Assembly (NCBI GenBank): GCA_020632695.1
Contig: JACKFB010000004.1
Span: 350,141 to 414,140, forward strand
DNA: 64,000 nucleotides
Reading direction: 5' to 3'
Source: Deltaproteobacteria bacterium
GTDB lineage: Bacteria > Myxococcota_A > UBA9042 > PHBI01 > JACKFB01
Under the pieces are notes generated by a model. It had not been told where the DNA came from. It did not search any database and saw only the letters and a program-made list of their open reading frames with translations. This document shows, piece after piece, positions 28,805-36,872 of this stretch (positions within the stretch are counted from its first letter, which is position 1; each line of letters starts with the position of its first letter). The translations under genes and the position numbers were made by a program.

Positions 28805-29983
28805 TCAGCGGACGCGGTAGCTCGCGCGGGCCGTGCGCTCTCCGTAGCGCCAGACCACGGACGCGTCCACCGAGCGCCGGTCGTCGGGCGCCGGCGCGAG
28901 CTCGAGCTCGACCGTCAGCGCCGTCCCGTCCAACGCCGGCCCGCCGGGCAGCGGCAGATAGACCTGCCGCCAGTGGGTGGGCGGATCGGAGGGGCCCGTG
29001 GGCAGCAGCACCGTGTCCGTCAGCTCCAGCGCGAACCAGCCGGCAAAGCCCGTCAGGCGCTCACGCCCCGGCCCCGCCGCGATCGCGCCGAAGTCCAGCC
29101 GCGCTCGCGGCCAGGGGCATGCGGGATAGTCCAGCCTGGCGACGAGCAGGCCGGGGTGGGCCAACGCCTCTGGCGGGACCACCCGCGACACGCTGCGCCC
29201 GGCAGCGAGGGCGGCCAGCGGCGAGAGGTCGACGCCCCGCGCCGACGCGAAGGGGCCGAGCGCCTCGTCGAGCAGCGCCGGGTCGCTCACCGGGGCCAGC
29301 CAGAGCTGAACGGCCTGGGGCAACACGCGCCCGCCCGGCGCCAGGTTGCGCGCCGCGAAGGCGGAGACGTCGGCCGGCGAGCCCTCCGCCAGCGCCAGCG
29401 CCCCGAAGGTCTCGGTGACGATGATATCCACCTTCTCGGCGGTCTCGACCGTGGCCAGCTCGCCTCGCACCAGGCTGACGACCTCACCCAGACCCGAGCG
29501 GCGCACCACCGCCTCGGCCAGCTCCAGCAGGTCGGAGCGATCGATGCCGTAGACGCGCGCCGCGCCCGCCCGCGCCGCGAGGCAGGCCAGCACGCCGCTC
29601 CCCGTCCCGGCGTCGGCGACGACGCTACCGGGAGCCACCACCTCGCGGAGGGCCGCCTCGTAAGCGTCCAGGCGCACGTGGTCGGCCAGCATCCGGCGGT
29701 GGACGTCCACGGCGCCGAAGTTCTCGAAGAAGACCGGCGTGTCGGCCGCCTCGGCAGGATCCACCAGCAGGCCCGCGCGCGCGAGCCCCAGGTAGAGCTG
29801 CCGCCCCGCCTCCCCCAGCTCCGCCGCGATGTCCTCCTCGCTCCGCGGCTCGTCACAAGCCGCCAGCACCGCCACCGCGAACACCGGCACCCGCGCCGCC
29901 CGCCCGCGCGACGTCGCGCGAACGACCAGCCGCCCCTCACCACCGAAGGACACGCTGAGATCTGGGGGGCGGACACGGCGCAT
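28805..29983 (-). CDS. Bacterial PRMT-like SAM methyltransferase
   Basis: 392 residues; ATG after AAGGAGG. The first 90 residues are a small helical/winged domain (PVFAVAVLAACDEPRSEEDI). The SAM domain has DVHRRMLADHVRLDAYEAAL, motif I VVADAGTGSGVLACLAARAG, and the acidic ARVYGIDRSD. A 'double-E'-like loop, VTETFGALALAEG, has two glutamates in the right order. The C-terminal beta barrel ends with PTHWRQVYLPL, the THW-loop of protein arginine methyltransferases. These features fit the PRMT family, rare in bacteria. Histidine or other targets cannot be excluded, and the target protein is unknown. Confidence 0.85.
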   Translation of the reverse strand: MRRVRPPDLSVSFGGEGRLVVRATSRGRAARVPVFAVAVLAACDEPRSEEDIAAELGEAGRQLYLGLARAGLLVDPAEAADTPVFFENFGAVDVHRRMLADHVRLDAYEAALREVVAPGSVVADAGTGSGVLACLAARAGAARVYGIDRSDLLELAEAVVRRSGLGEVVSLVRGELATVETAEKVDIIVTETFGALALAEGSPADVSAFAARNLAPGGRVLPQAVQLWLAPVSDPALLDEALGPFASARGVDLSPLAALAAGRSVSRVVPPEALAHPGLLVARLDYPACPWPRARLDFGAIAAGPGRERLTGFAGWFALELTDTVLLPTGPSDPPTHWRQVYLPLPGGPALDGTALTVELELAPAPDDRRSVDASVVWRYGERTARASYRVR

Positions 29984-30244
29984 CGAGGCCTCCTTGGAGC
30001 AGGGTAGACGGCGCGCGCCCTGTGGACAATCGTGACGCGACGCGCCGTCTGGACGATTGGCCGAGGCGCCGCCTGAGGCGGCTGCGGACGCCGCTGAGGG
30101 CAGCGCTTCCTCGCGTCAGGCCTGCGACGGGCGGGAGCCCGACTCGGCCTGCGCTCGGTCGCGCCACCCTCAGCGACGCCCTCGCTCGCCTCATTCGGCG
30201 CCTCTACATCGATAGGGGGGGGCGCGGTTGAGGGTTTGGTGTCG

Positions 30245-30538
30245 GCGTCGGGCTCGGCGTCGGCCTCGGTCTCGGCGTCGGTCTCGGTGTCGGTCTCGGT
30301 CTCGGTCTCGGCCTCGGCGCCGGTCTCAGCCTCGGCCTCGGTCTCGGCGTCGGTCTCGGTCTCGGTCTCGGCGCCGGTCTCGGTCTCGGTCTCGGTCTCG
30401 CTCCCGGCGTCGGTCTCGGTGTCGGTGTCGGCGCCGGTCTCGGCCTCGGTCTCGGCCTCGGTCTCGGCCTCGGTCTCGGCGTCGGTCTCGGTGTCGGCGC
30501 CGGTCTCGGCCTCGGTCTCGGCCTCGGTCTCGGTCTCG
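30245..30538. repeat. Hexanucleotide tract 3 (GGTCTC/GGCCTC/GGCGTC units)
   Basis: About 290 bp of six-base units, mainly GGTCTC, GGCCTC, GGCGTC, GGTGTC and GGCGCC. This is the reverse complement of the GAGACC family in tract 2, 3.5 kb away. The 1-kb gap 29984-31008 holds this tract, a partial copy of the selC 3' end, and selC. Bases 29984-30244 and 30754-31008 show no gene I can support. Confidence 0.9.
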
Positions 30539-30544
30539 CCCCCA

Positions 30545-30578
30545 GATTTCCTGGCGGAAATGCAGGGGAATCGAACCC
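30545..30578 (-). repeat. Partial duplicate of the 3' end of selC
   Basis: 34 bases are identical to 30647-30680, 102 bp away in the same orientation. On the minus strand the copy spans the T-loop side, the acceptor 3' strand, CCA and nine following bases of the tRNA. It lacks the rest of the gene. It begins six bases after the hexanucleotide tract. Short repeats of a tRNA 3' end are typical of attachment sites, but tandem slippage would also produce this. Confidence 0.85.
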
Positions 30579-30653
30579 ACCTCCGCTTCGCTACGGCCGT
30601 TCGGCCCTTCGGGCCTCACTGACTCGGGGGGGTAACGATTCCCCAGGATTTCC

Positions 30654-30753
30654 TGGCGGAAATGCAGGGGAATCGAACCCCCCCGGGGATCGCCTTCCGA
30701 CGCCCCGCTACGGTTTTGAAGACCGCGCGGCCCACCAGGACCGATGCACTTCC
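30654..30753 (-). tRNA. selC: Selenocysteine tRNA, anticodon UCA
   Basis: A 100-nt minus-strand gene with encoded CCA (30654-30656). It folds as bacterial tRNA-Sec: acceptor stem of 8 bp (GGAAGTGC with GCATTTCC, one G-U); D arm of 6 bp with a 4-nt loop (CGGTCC-TGGT-GGGCCG); anticodon stem of 5 bp with loop CTTCAAA, anticodon TCA; a long variable arm (GGGG-CGTC-GGAA-GGCG-AT-CCCC, GNRA loop); and a 5-bp T stem with loop TTCGATT. The 8 + 5 acceptor/T helix and 6-bp D stem exclude a suppressor tRNA-Ser. It delivers selenocysteine at recoded UGA with SelA, SelB and SelD, none of which is in this window. Confidence 0.97.
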
Positions 30754-31008
30754 GCCGCCGAGGCTAGCATCTCTCGGGTCGGCTTGGGGGACGGGGGCTG
30801 GGGGCGTTCGCCATTGCGAACCTGTGGGCTGAGGGCGTTGCGGGGCAAGGATCGGCGTGCTCGCTTCGCTGACGGGTGCGGGGGCGCTCGTCCCGAGGCT
30901 GGCCGGCTCCTTGACCGCGGTGAGGCGGCTTCCATAGGCTGCTGCGGCCTGCCGACACGGCGGGTCGCGGGGGCCTTGGGGCCCGACGCACACCCCGAGG
31001 GAGTCCCC

Positions 31009-33399
31009 ATGAAGCGTTTCGTCCTGTGCCTCGCCGCGTCGGCGATGTTCCACGTGGCCTGCGAGGCGCCCGCCACGCTCGATTCGCCTAAGGCGCCCGC
31101 CGCGAGCGAGACCCCACAGGCACAGACGCCCGCGGTGGACATCCGCATCCGCAAGACCGCGAACCTGGACTGGATCTACTACCCGGACGACCCGATCAAG
31201 CCGGCGTATCGGGCCCTCGATCCCGCCGGCGGCGCGCTCAAGAGCGACGCCTCCGACGATGTCCGCTACTACGCGCCCGAGCGGCACGCCATCACGGTGC
31301 CGCCGCCCGCCGGCATCCGCCCGATGACCGAGTGGGAGCCGATGCAGGCCATCGTCATGGGCGTCCCGAACTACATGCTCAACGGCGGCAGCGCCAACAA
31401 GACCATCGTCGACATCGGCTTCCACGCCGCCGACGTCGCAGAGGTCTGGTACATCGTCGACTCGGTGTCGGCCCGGAACAAGCTGGTCGCCAGCCTCACG
31501 GCGAAGGGCATGGAGGAGGCCACCATCGAGGCCAAGGTGAAGTTCCTCGTCCAGCCCATCGACAGCGTCTGGTTCATCGACTCGGGGCCGCTGCCCATCA
31601 TCTCCGCCGACGAGGAGAGCTTCGCGTTCGCCGACTTCCGCTACTACCAGCCGCGCCCGCTGGACGACGGCATCCCGACCTGGCTGGGTCGGATGCTGCC
31701 GGAGCTGGGCGTCGACGGACAGGCCACCACCTACCGGATGCCGCTGAACGTCGAGGGCGGGACCTTCCAGTCGACCAGCGACGGCATCTGCATCACCGGC
31801 AGCCGCCAGCTCTTCTACATGAGCTGCGACGCGGGCGGCTGCAAGAACAGCATCAACACGATGCCCCTCGCCGACGTGCAGAAGATCGCCCAGGCCGAAG
31901 AGATGCGGGCGATCTGGGGCGCCTACGCCGGGTGCAAGGACATCATCGTCACCCACAGCATCAGCGACGACGGCACCGGCCACATCGACATGTACCTCAA
32001 GATCCTCGACGACAACCGCGTGCTGGTCGGGCAGTACGTCGCGCCCTACGCGGCCGGCACCCCGCAGCAGGCCAACGCGGCGCGGCTCGACGAGACCGCC
32101 GCCCTGCTGGAGGCATACGTCAAGCCCGACGGGACGAAGTTCACCGTCGAGCGCATCGTGATGCCGGGCCACCGCTCCACCAACGAGGGCCCGATCCCCT
32201 TCACCTACATCAACTCGACCCTCATCAACGGGCTCAACCTGTGGCCCGCCTTCACCTTCCCCGAGTGGGAGGCCAGCCGCGACCTGGCGCAGAGCCAGTG
32301 GGAGGCGGCCCTGCCCGACTACCAGCACGTGTGGATCGACTCGGAGGAGCTGTCCTTCTACTCGGGCGCCATCCACTGCATCACGCGCACCATCCCCGCC
32401 AAGTCGGCGAAGCTCTGGGTCGACGACGGCGCCTGCACCGAGGGCGCCTGCGTGGCTCCCGAGACGGGCTATGACGGCGAGTGCCGGCCCAACGGCATCG
32501 ATCACGACGTCTGCTGGGGCCCGGCGTGGGAGTGCGACTGCAACGACTGCGACTCGGGCTGCACCTACGCGCCCGGCGGGCCGAGTGCCTGCGGCGACAT
32601 CACCTACGAGGGCTGCTGCGACGGCGCCCAGCTCAGCTACTGCGAGTCGGGCCAGGTCAGCAGCGGCACCTGCCAGGGGAGCTGCGGTTGGGACGGCGCC
32701 AACGGCTGGTACGACTGCGGCTTCAGCGGCGCCGACCCGTCGGGCCAGTTCCCGCGGGCCTGTGGCGGCTCCTGCGCCCCGAACTGCACGGGGAAGGCAT
32801 GTGGCGACGACGGCTGCGGCGGCTCGTGTGGCAGCTGCGCCGAGGGGACCATCTGCGACGCCGCGGGACAGTGCTCCGGGCCGTGCGTCGACGCCTGCCT
32901 CGACGGCGCCGCCGGCTGCGACGGCACCACGGCGTGGATCTGCGTGAAGGGCGCGTCGGGCTGCACCGAGCGCATCGAAGACGACTGCGCGACCAAGAGC
33001 CAGGTCTGCGACTCCGGCCTGTGCACCACCTCGACCGTGCCCGGCAGCGACGCGACGTCTGGAGACGACACCACGACGGGCGGACCCGACGCGGCGGGCG
33101 GCTCCGACACGGGGACCGGCGGGCCTGACGCCGCGGGCGGGCCTGACGCCGCGGGCGGCCCCGACACCGCGACCGGCGGGCCCGACGCCGCGGGCGGCCC
33201 CGACGGGAGCGCCGGGGTAGACTCGGCAGCGGGCGGCGAGGTCGGCCCGGGCGCCGATGTCGACTCGGCGGCGCCGGGCGGTTCCTCGTCGAGCAGCGGG
33301 TGCGCGGGCGGCAGCTCGCCCCTCGGCCTGGCGCCCATCGCCCTGGCGTTGCTGGCGCTGGCCGGCGTCTCACGTCGCCGGCGCCTGGCGAGCGTCTGA
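31009..33399 (+). CDS. Exported agmatine/peptidylarginine-deiminase-like protein with MYXO-CTERM tail
   Basis: 796 residues after GAGGGAG. A signal peptide with a lipobox-like HVAC (Cys21) is followed by a guanidine-deiminase domain (about 80-470). It has EPMQAIVMGVPNYML, NVEGGTFQSTSDGICIT, GTGHIDMYLKIL (His325 and Asp327), and the nucleophile block YSGAIHCITRTIP with Cys457. These match the Porphyromonas-type peptidylarginine deiminase/agmatine deiminase superfamily. Two Cys-rich stretches follow (about 475-660), then Gly/Asp/Ala repeats (GGPDAAGGPD). The end, SSGCAGGSSPLGLAPIALAL then LLALAGVSRRRR, is a MYXO-CTERM-type sorting tail. It is therefore probably surface-anchored or exported and hydrolyses arginine-like guanidines. 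The true substrate (protein arginine, agmatine or other) is unknown. Confidence 0.9.
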   Translation: MKRFVLCLAASAMFHVACEAPATLDSPKAPAASETPQAQTPAVDIRIRKTANLDWIYYPDDPIKPAYRALDPAGGALKSDASDDVRYYAPERHAITVPPPAGIRPMTEWEPMQAIVMGVPNYMLNGGSANKTIVDIGFHAADVAEVWYIVDSVSARNKLVASLTAKGMEEATIEAKVKFLVQPIDSVWFIDSGPLPIISADEESFAFADFRYYQPRPLDDGIPTWLGRMLPELGVDGQATTYRMPLNVEGGTFQSTSDGICITGSRQLFYMSCDAGGCKNSINTMPLADVQKIAQAEEMRAIWGAYAGCKDIIVTHSISDDGTGHIDMYLKILDDNRVLVGQYVAPYAAGTPQQANAARLDETAALLEAYVKPDGTKFTVERIVMPGHRSTNEGPIPFTYINSTLINGLNLWPAFTFPEWEASRDLAQSQWEAALPDYQHVWIDSEELSFYSGAIHCITRTIPAKSAKLWVDDGACTEGACVAPETGYDGECRPNGIDHDVCWGPAWECDCNDCDSGCTYAPGGPSACGDITYEGCCDGAQLSYCESGQVSSGTCQGSCGWDGANGWYDCGFSGADPSGQFPRACGGSCAPNCTGKACGDDGCGGSCGSCAEGTICDAAGQCSGPCVDACLDGAAGCDGTTAWICVKGASGCTERIEDDCATKSQVCDSGLCTTSTVPGSDATSGDDTTTGGPDAAGGSDTGTGGPDAAGGPDAAGGPDTATGGPDAAGGPDGSAGVDSAAGGEVGPGADVDSAAPGGSSSSSGCAGGSSPLGLAPIALALLALAGVSRRRRLASV

Positions 33400-33472
33400 G
33401 CTGCAGCTCCGGGCCCGGGCGCGTCGGGGAATGCTCCGGCGCGCTCTGCCCTTCTGCTCCCGGTCGCCTTCC

Positions 33473-33501
33473 TTGTTCCGTCCTCGACGCACGGATACGC
33501 T
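33473..33501 (+). promoter_or_regulatory. Possible promoter for the TonB-like gene
   Basis: TTGTTC (33473-33478) and TACGCT (33496-33501) are 17 bp apart and lie 69 bp before the ATG at 33570. The match is only moderate. Confidence 0.3.
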
Positions 33502-33569
33502 GAAGGCGAGCGGCCATGTGGCCGAATATCCCAGGCGGGCGCGGCGATGGCTCGCCCTTCGGGTAGGGA

Positions 33570-34601
33570 ATGCGACGCAGGCGACCGAGGCAGCAGCAGC
33601 GATCGCGATGGATCGGCGTGATCCTCGCGGCCATCCTCTTGCAGCTTCCGGTCTTCTGGGTGCTGACCCGGGCGATGGACAGCGACGGCAAGCCAGTGGA
33701 GCGACCCCTCAAGCTGTCGCTCATCGGCTACCAGCCGCCGCCGCCCAAGCCGGACAAGGAGCCGGAGGACGAGCCGCTCCCGCCGGACGCGCGCATCGTC
33801 GAGCTGCCCGAGGAGGAGCCGCCTCCGACCCCGCCGGAGCCCATCGACACCCGCAACCTGGCGTCACGCGACGCCCGGGTCGACAAGGAGCAACGGTCGG
33901 AGCGCGTCGCGCCGCCGGACAAGTCGCAGCACCAGGGCAAGGTGCGGGCCGAGCAGCCCTCGCCGGTGCGCTCGCCGGATTCGGAGAGCCCGGAGCCCAC
34001 GGTGACCAGCGAGTCCGAGGAGCGGCTCGCCCTCGCGGCGCCTGATCGCGAGCGCCCCGAGGCCGACCGCGGCACCCAGCGCCCCAAGTCCGTGCTCTTC
34101 GACGGCGCCGAGGACAAGATCCTCATGCCCGCCACCACCGAGCACGCGCGGATCGCCAGCCTCCAGGGGCTCTCGGACGAGTTCGCCAGCGACGACTACC
34201 TGCCGGACGTCGAGGAGCGCGGCCAGAGCACCCTGCTGAACGCCAACCGCTACAAGTACTCCGACTTCTTCTACCGCGTGAAGGAGGCGCTGCGGCGCCA
34301 CTGGCAGCCCAACCGCGTCTACCAGATGCGCGACCCCCTGGGCCGTGTCTATGGCGTCAAGGACCGCTACACCGAGCTGCGGGTGACCCTGGACGACGAG
34401 GGCCGCCTGGTGAAGCTGGTGACCACGACCCACTCGGGGCTCGACTTCATGGACGACGAGGCGCGCGCGGCCTTCCAGCGCGCGCAGCCCTTCCCGAACC
34501 CGCCGCGCGGGCTGGTCCGCGACGGCGAGATCAACTTCCAGTTCGGCTTCTACTTCGAAATCTCCTCGGGCAAGCAACGCTTCCGCTGGCGCCGGCTCTG
34601 A
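33570..34601 (+). CDS. TonB-like energy transducer
   Basis: 343 residues. Arg-rich start, one transmembrane helix (WIGVILAAILLQLPVFWVL, about 14-32), then a long Pro/Glu/Asp-rich spanner (PPPPKPDKEPEDEPLP, PEEEPPPTPPEPID) and a C-terminal folded part (about 225-330; YRVKEALRRHWQPNRVY, ELRVTLDDEGRLVKL, ARAAFQRAQPFPNPP). The order anchor, spanner, TonB/TolA C-domain is typical. It probably carries inner-membrane energy to an outer-membrane receptor; ExbB/ExbD are not in the window. Start ATG lies after TAGGGA. The next gene is 62 bp downstream. Confidence 0.82.
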   Translation: MRRRRPRQQQRSRWIGVILAAILLQLPVFWVLTRAMDSDGKPVERPLKLSLIGYQPPPPKPDKEPEDEPLPPDARIVELPEEEPPPTPPEPIDTRNLASRDARVDKEQRSERVAPPDKSQHQGKVRAEQPSPVRSPDSESPEPTVTSESEERLALAAPDRERPEADRGTQRPKSVLFDGAEDKILMPATTEHARIASLQGLSDEFASDDYLPDVEERGQSTLLNANRYKYSDFFYRVKEALRRHWQPNRVYQMRDPLGRVYGVKDRYTELRVTLDDEGRLVKLVTTTHSGLDFMDDEARAAFQRAQPFPNPPRGLVRDGEINFQFGFYFEISSGKQRFRWRRL

Positions 34602-34663
34602 CGACGGCGCCGGCTTCGAGGTCCGGCCCTTGAAGGCCGGGTTCGCGTGCCCAAGGTTGCCCG

Positions 34664-35656
34664 ATGTCCGCACTCCCCAAGCGCTGGCGAACCTTCCTGC
34701 TCTCGTTGCTGCTGCTGGGCTCGGCCCTCGCGCCGACGGTCCGAGCCGCGGACGCACCGCCGGAGGTGCTCGTCGCGACGCCCCACTTCCGGTTCCACCG
34801 CGTCCCCGGCACCGAGAACGCCACCCGGCGCCTGGCCGCCAGCGCCGAGGCTCGCTACCGCGTCCTCTGCAGCATGCTGGACGCCTGCGACCTGGACCCG
34901 CGCCTGCTGGGCCCCGACGCCCCCGTCGAGGTGTGGCTGGCCGACGACGCCGAGCGCTTCGCCGCGGTCTTCCCGGCCGGCTCCGCCATGGGCGAGTGGG
35001 CGGTCGGCGTGGCCTTCCCGCCCGAGCGGCGCATGGTGCTGCGGGCGCACGGCTCGGCGCTCTTCAGCCTGGCCGAGACCTTCGACCACGAGCTGAGCCA
35101 CATCCTGCTCCACGCAGCCGTCGGCGCGCAGCCCGTGCCGCGCTGGTTCACCGAGGGCGTGGCCATCTGGCAGGCCGGCGAGGACGTCCTGGACCGCCTG
35201 GTCCCGGCCCGCCGCGCCGCCCTGACCCGCAGCCTCATCCCGCTCGAGGACCTCTCCCGCGGCTTCCCCGCCCAGGGCGCCCCGCTGGAGCTGGCCTATG
35301 CCCAATCGGCGCTCTTCGTGCACTGGCTGGAGCGGGAGTATGGCGCCACGGCGCTGCCTCGCCTGGCCCGGGCGATGCGCGAGGGCGCGCCCTTCGAGCA
35401 GGCCTTCGACCGGGCCTTCGGCGCGCCGGTCGCGACCCTGGAGGGGCAGTGGCTCGAGGGGATGGAGCAGAACTCGCCGGCGATCGGCCTCATCGCCGAC
35501 CCCGAGTTCCTCTGGGGGCTGACGGCGCTGCTCTTCCTGTGGGCCGCCGCCCTCCGGATGCTCCGCCGGCGGCGCGCGCTGGCGGCGATGAGCGAGGACG
35601 AGGCCCGCACGATCCCTGCGTGGGCCGAGCCGGACGAAGGCCACACCTTCCACTGA
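34664..35656 (+). CDS. Peptidase-MA-like membrane metallohydrolase
   Basis: 330 residues. Signal peptide (LLSLLLLGSALAPTVRA), then a gluzincin-like domain: ETFDHELSHILLH provides HExxH (about 146) and RWFTEGVAIWQAG gives the downstream glutamate of the 'gluzincin' pattern. The C-terminal quarter holds a helix (FLWGLTALLFLWAAALRML, about 280-298) that anchors it, leaving the catalytic part outside the cytoplasm. The match is to the peptidase MA family; substrate unknown. It lies between a TonB-like gene and folD. Confidence 0.8.
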   Translation: MSALPKRWRTFLLSLLLLGSALAPTVRAADAPPEVLVATPHFRFHRVPGTENATRRLAASAEARYRVLCSMLDACDLDPRLLGPDAPVEVWLADDAERFAAVFPAGSAMGEWAVGVAFPPERRMVLRAHGSALFSLAETFDHELSHILLHAAVGAQPVPRWFTEGVAIWQAGEDVLDRLVPARRAALTRSLIPLEDLSRGFPAQGAPLELAYAQSALFVHWLEREYGATALPRLARAMREGAPFEQAFDRAFGAPVATLEGQWLEGMEQNSPAIGLIADPEFLWGLTALLFLWAAALRMLRRRRALAAMSEDEARTIPAWAEPDEGHTFH

Positions 35657-35749
35657 GGGCCCCCGCCGCGGTCACGCGCGATGCCGGTTGCACCGTCCGC
35701 GCGCGCCGTGCTACCCGGCCCCGCGTGCACCACCGGCGCGGAGGTCCAG

Positions 35750-36631
35750 ATGGGCGACATCATCGACGGCAAGGCCGTGGCGGCGACGGTCACGGCCGAG
35801 GTCGCGCGGCGGGTCGAGGGGATCGTGGCCCAGGGCGTCCGACCCGGGCTGGCCGTGGTGGTCGTCGGCGACCACGAGCCGAGCCGGATCTACGTCCGCC
35901 ACAAGATGCGCGGCTGTGAGCGCGTCGGCATCCGCTCGGCGGTGCACGCCCTGCCCGCCTCGGTGACCCAGGAGGAGGTGCTGGCCGTCGTCGAGCGCCT
36001 CAACGCCGACCCCGAGGTGCACGGGATCCTCGTGCAGCTCCCGCTGCCGCCGGGCCTGGGCACGCGGACCATCCTGCACGCCATCGACCCGCACAAGGAC
36101 GTCGACGGCTTCCACCCGGTGAACATGGGTCAGGTGGCCACCGGGCGCCCGCCCCTGGCGCCCTGCACGCCCAAGGGCGTGATGCGGCTGTTGCGCGAGT
36201 ACGAGGTGCCGATCCGCGGGGCGCACGCGGTGGTCGTGGGCCGCAGCCGGGTGGTCGGGCGCCCGATGGCGGCGCTGCTGCTGGCGGCGGACGCGACGGT
36301 GACGATCTGCCACCGCCACACCGACGACACCGCGGCGCACACCGCGCGAGCCGACATCCTGGTGGTGGCCGTCGGCGTGCCCGAGCTGGTGCGCGGGTCC
36401 TGGGTGCGCGAGGGCGCCGTGGTCATCGACGTGGGGATCTCGCGCTCCAGCAGCGGCCGGCTGGTAGGGGACGTCTGCTTCGCCGAGGTCCAGCCGCGGG
36501 CGCGCCTCATCACGCCGGTGCCGGGCGGCGTGGGGCCGATGACCATCGCGATGCTGCTCGAGAACACCTGCGTGCTGGCGGAGCGCCTGCGCGGCCTCCC
36601 CCCCTGGCCGCCGCTGGGTTCGCCGGCCTGA
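35750..36631 (+). CDS. folD: Bifunctional methylenetetrahydrofolate dehydrogenase/cyclohydrolase
   Basis: 293 residues from ATG 35750 (an upstream in-frame ATG at 35681 adds non-conserved residues). Signatures: SRIYVRHKMRGCERVGI (the FolD Tyr/Lys site; here Y-V-R-H-K), ILVQLPLPPG, HKDVDGFHPVNMG, APCTPKGVM, VVVGRSRVVGRPMA and ITPVPGGVGPMTIAML. It interconverts 5,10-methylene-, methenyl- and 10-formyl-THF in the cytoplasm, linking the glycine-cleavage genes downstream with purine and methionine synthesis. Length is usual. Confidence 0.95.
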   Translation: MGDIIDGKAVAATVTAEVARRVEGIVAQGVRPGLAVVVVGDHEPSRIYVRHKMRGCERVGIRSAVHALPASVTQEEVLAVVERLNADPEVHGILVQLPLPPGLGTRTILHAIDPHKDVDGFHPVNMGQVATGRPPLAPCTPKGVMRLLREYEVPIRGAHAVVVGRSRVVGRPMAALLLAADATVTICHRHTDDTAAHTARADILVVAVGVPELVRGSWVREGAVVIDVGISRSSSGRLVGDVCFAEVQPRARLITPVPGGVGPMTIAMLLENTCVLAERLRGLPPWPPLGSPA

Positions 36632-36650
36632 GCGGGCGCCGGAAAGCCGG

Positions 36651-36678
36651 TTGACGAGCCTCGACCGCGGTCTATAGT
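36651..36678 (+). promoter_or_regulatory. Sigma-70-type promoter for gcvT leader
   Basis: TTGACG (36651-36656), a 16-bp spacer and TATAGT (36673-36678) make the best promoter in the window. It starts 20 bp after the folD stop. The predicted start of transcription is near 36685, giving a leader of about 188 nt. Confidence 0.7.
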
Positions 36679-36684
36679 TGCCCA

Positions 36685-36872
36685 CGCGCCTTCGCCGCAA
36701 CCCGATGCATGAAGGACCCTCCCGGGCGCATGGGCAGCCAAGCGGCCCGCGCGGGCGGGCCGCCTCGGGGCGACGGGCCCTGCTGGCTTTGCCCGCGGGG
36801 AGGGGACGCGAGGCGGCCCCCTTCTGGTAGTTCAGCGTCCCAAGGCCCCGCGAGACCGCGGTCGGAGACATC
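36685..36872 (+). promoter_or_regulatory. Structured 5' leader of gcvT, candidate cis-regulator
   Basis: The leader can form P1 (36717-36723 with 36798-36804, 7 bp), P2 (36732-36740 with 36784-36794, 9 bp with a UU bulge) and P3 (36742-36750 with 36755-36763, 9 bp, tetraloop GCGG). A second hairpin (36803-36809 with 36835-36841, 7 bp) shares two bases with P1. A further small hairpin near 36847-36861 ends just before GGAG and the GTG start. I do not recognise it as the glycine riboswitch: the purine-rich core of that aptamer is absent. Confidence 0.5.

Noticed and set aside
30228..30635. Plus-strand Arg/Ser frames over hexanucleotide tract 3
   Set aside because: Their composition follows from the repeat alone, and they run into the selC copy region. 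No start with a ribosome site was seen.
36685..36872. Glycine riboswitch, 6S RNA or SRP RNA
   Set aside because: The conserved aptamer core, the 6S central bubble and the SRP GGAA/AGCAGCC hairpin are not seen. Some stretches look alike by GC content only.
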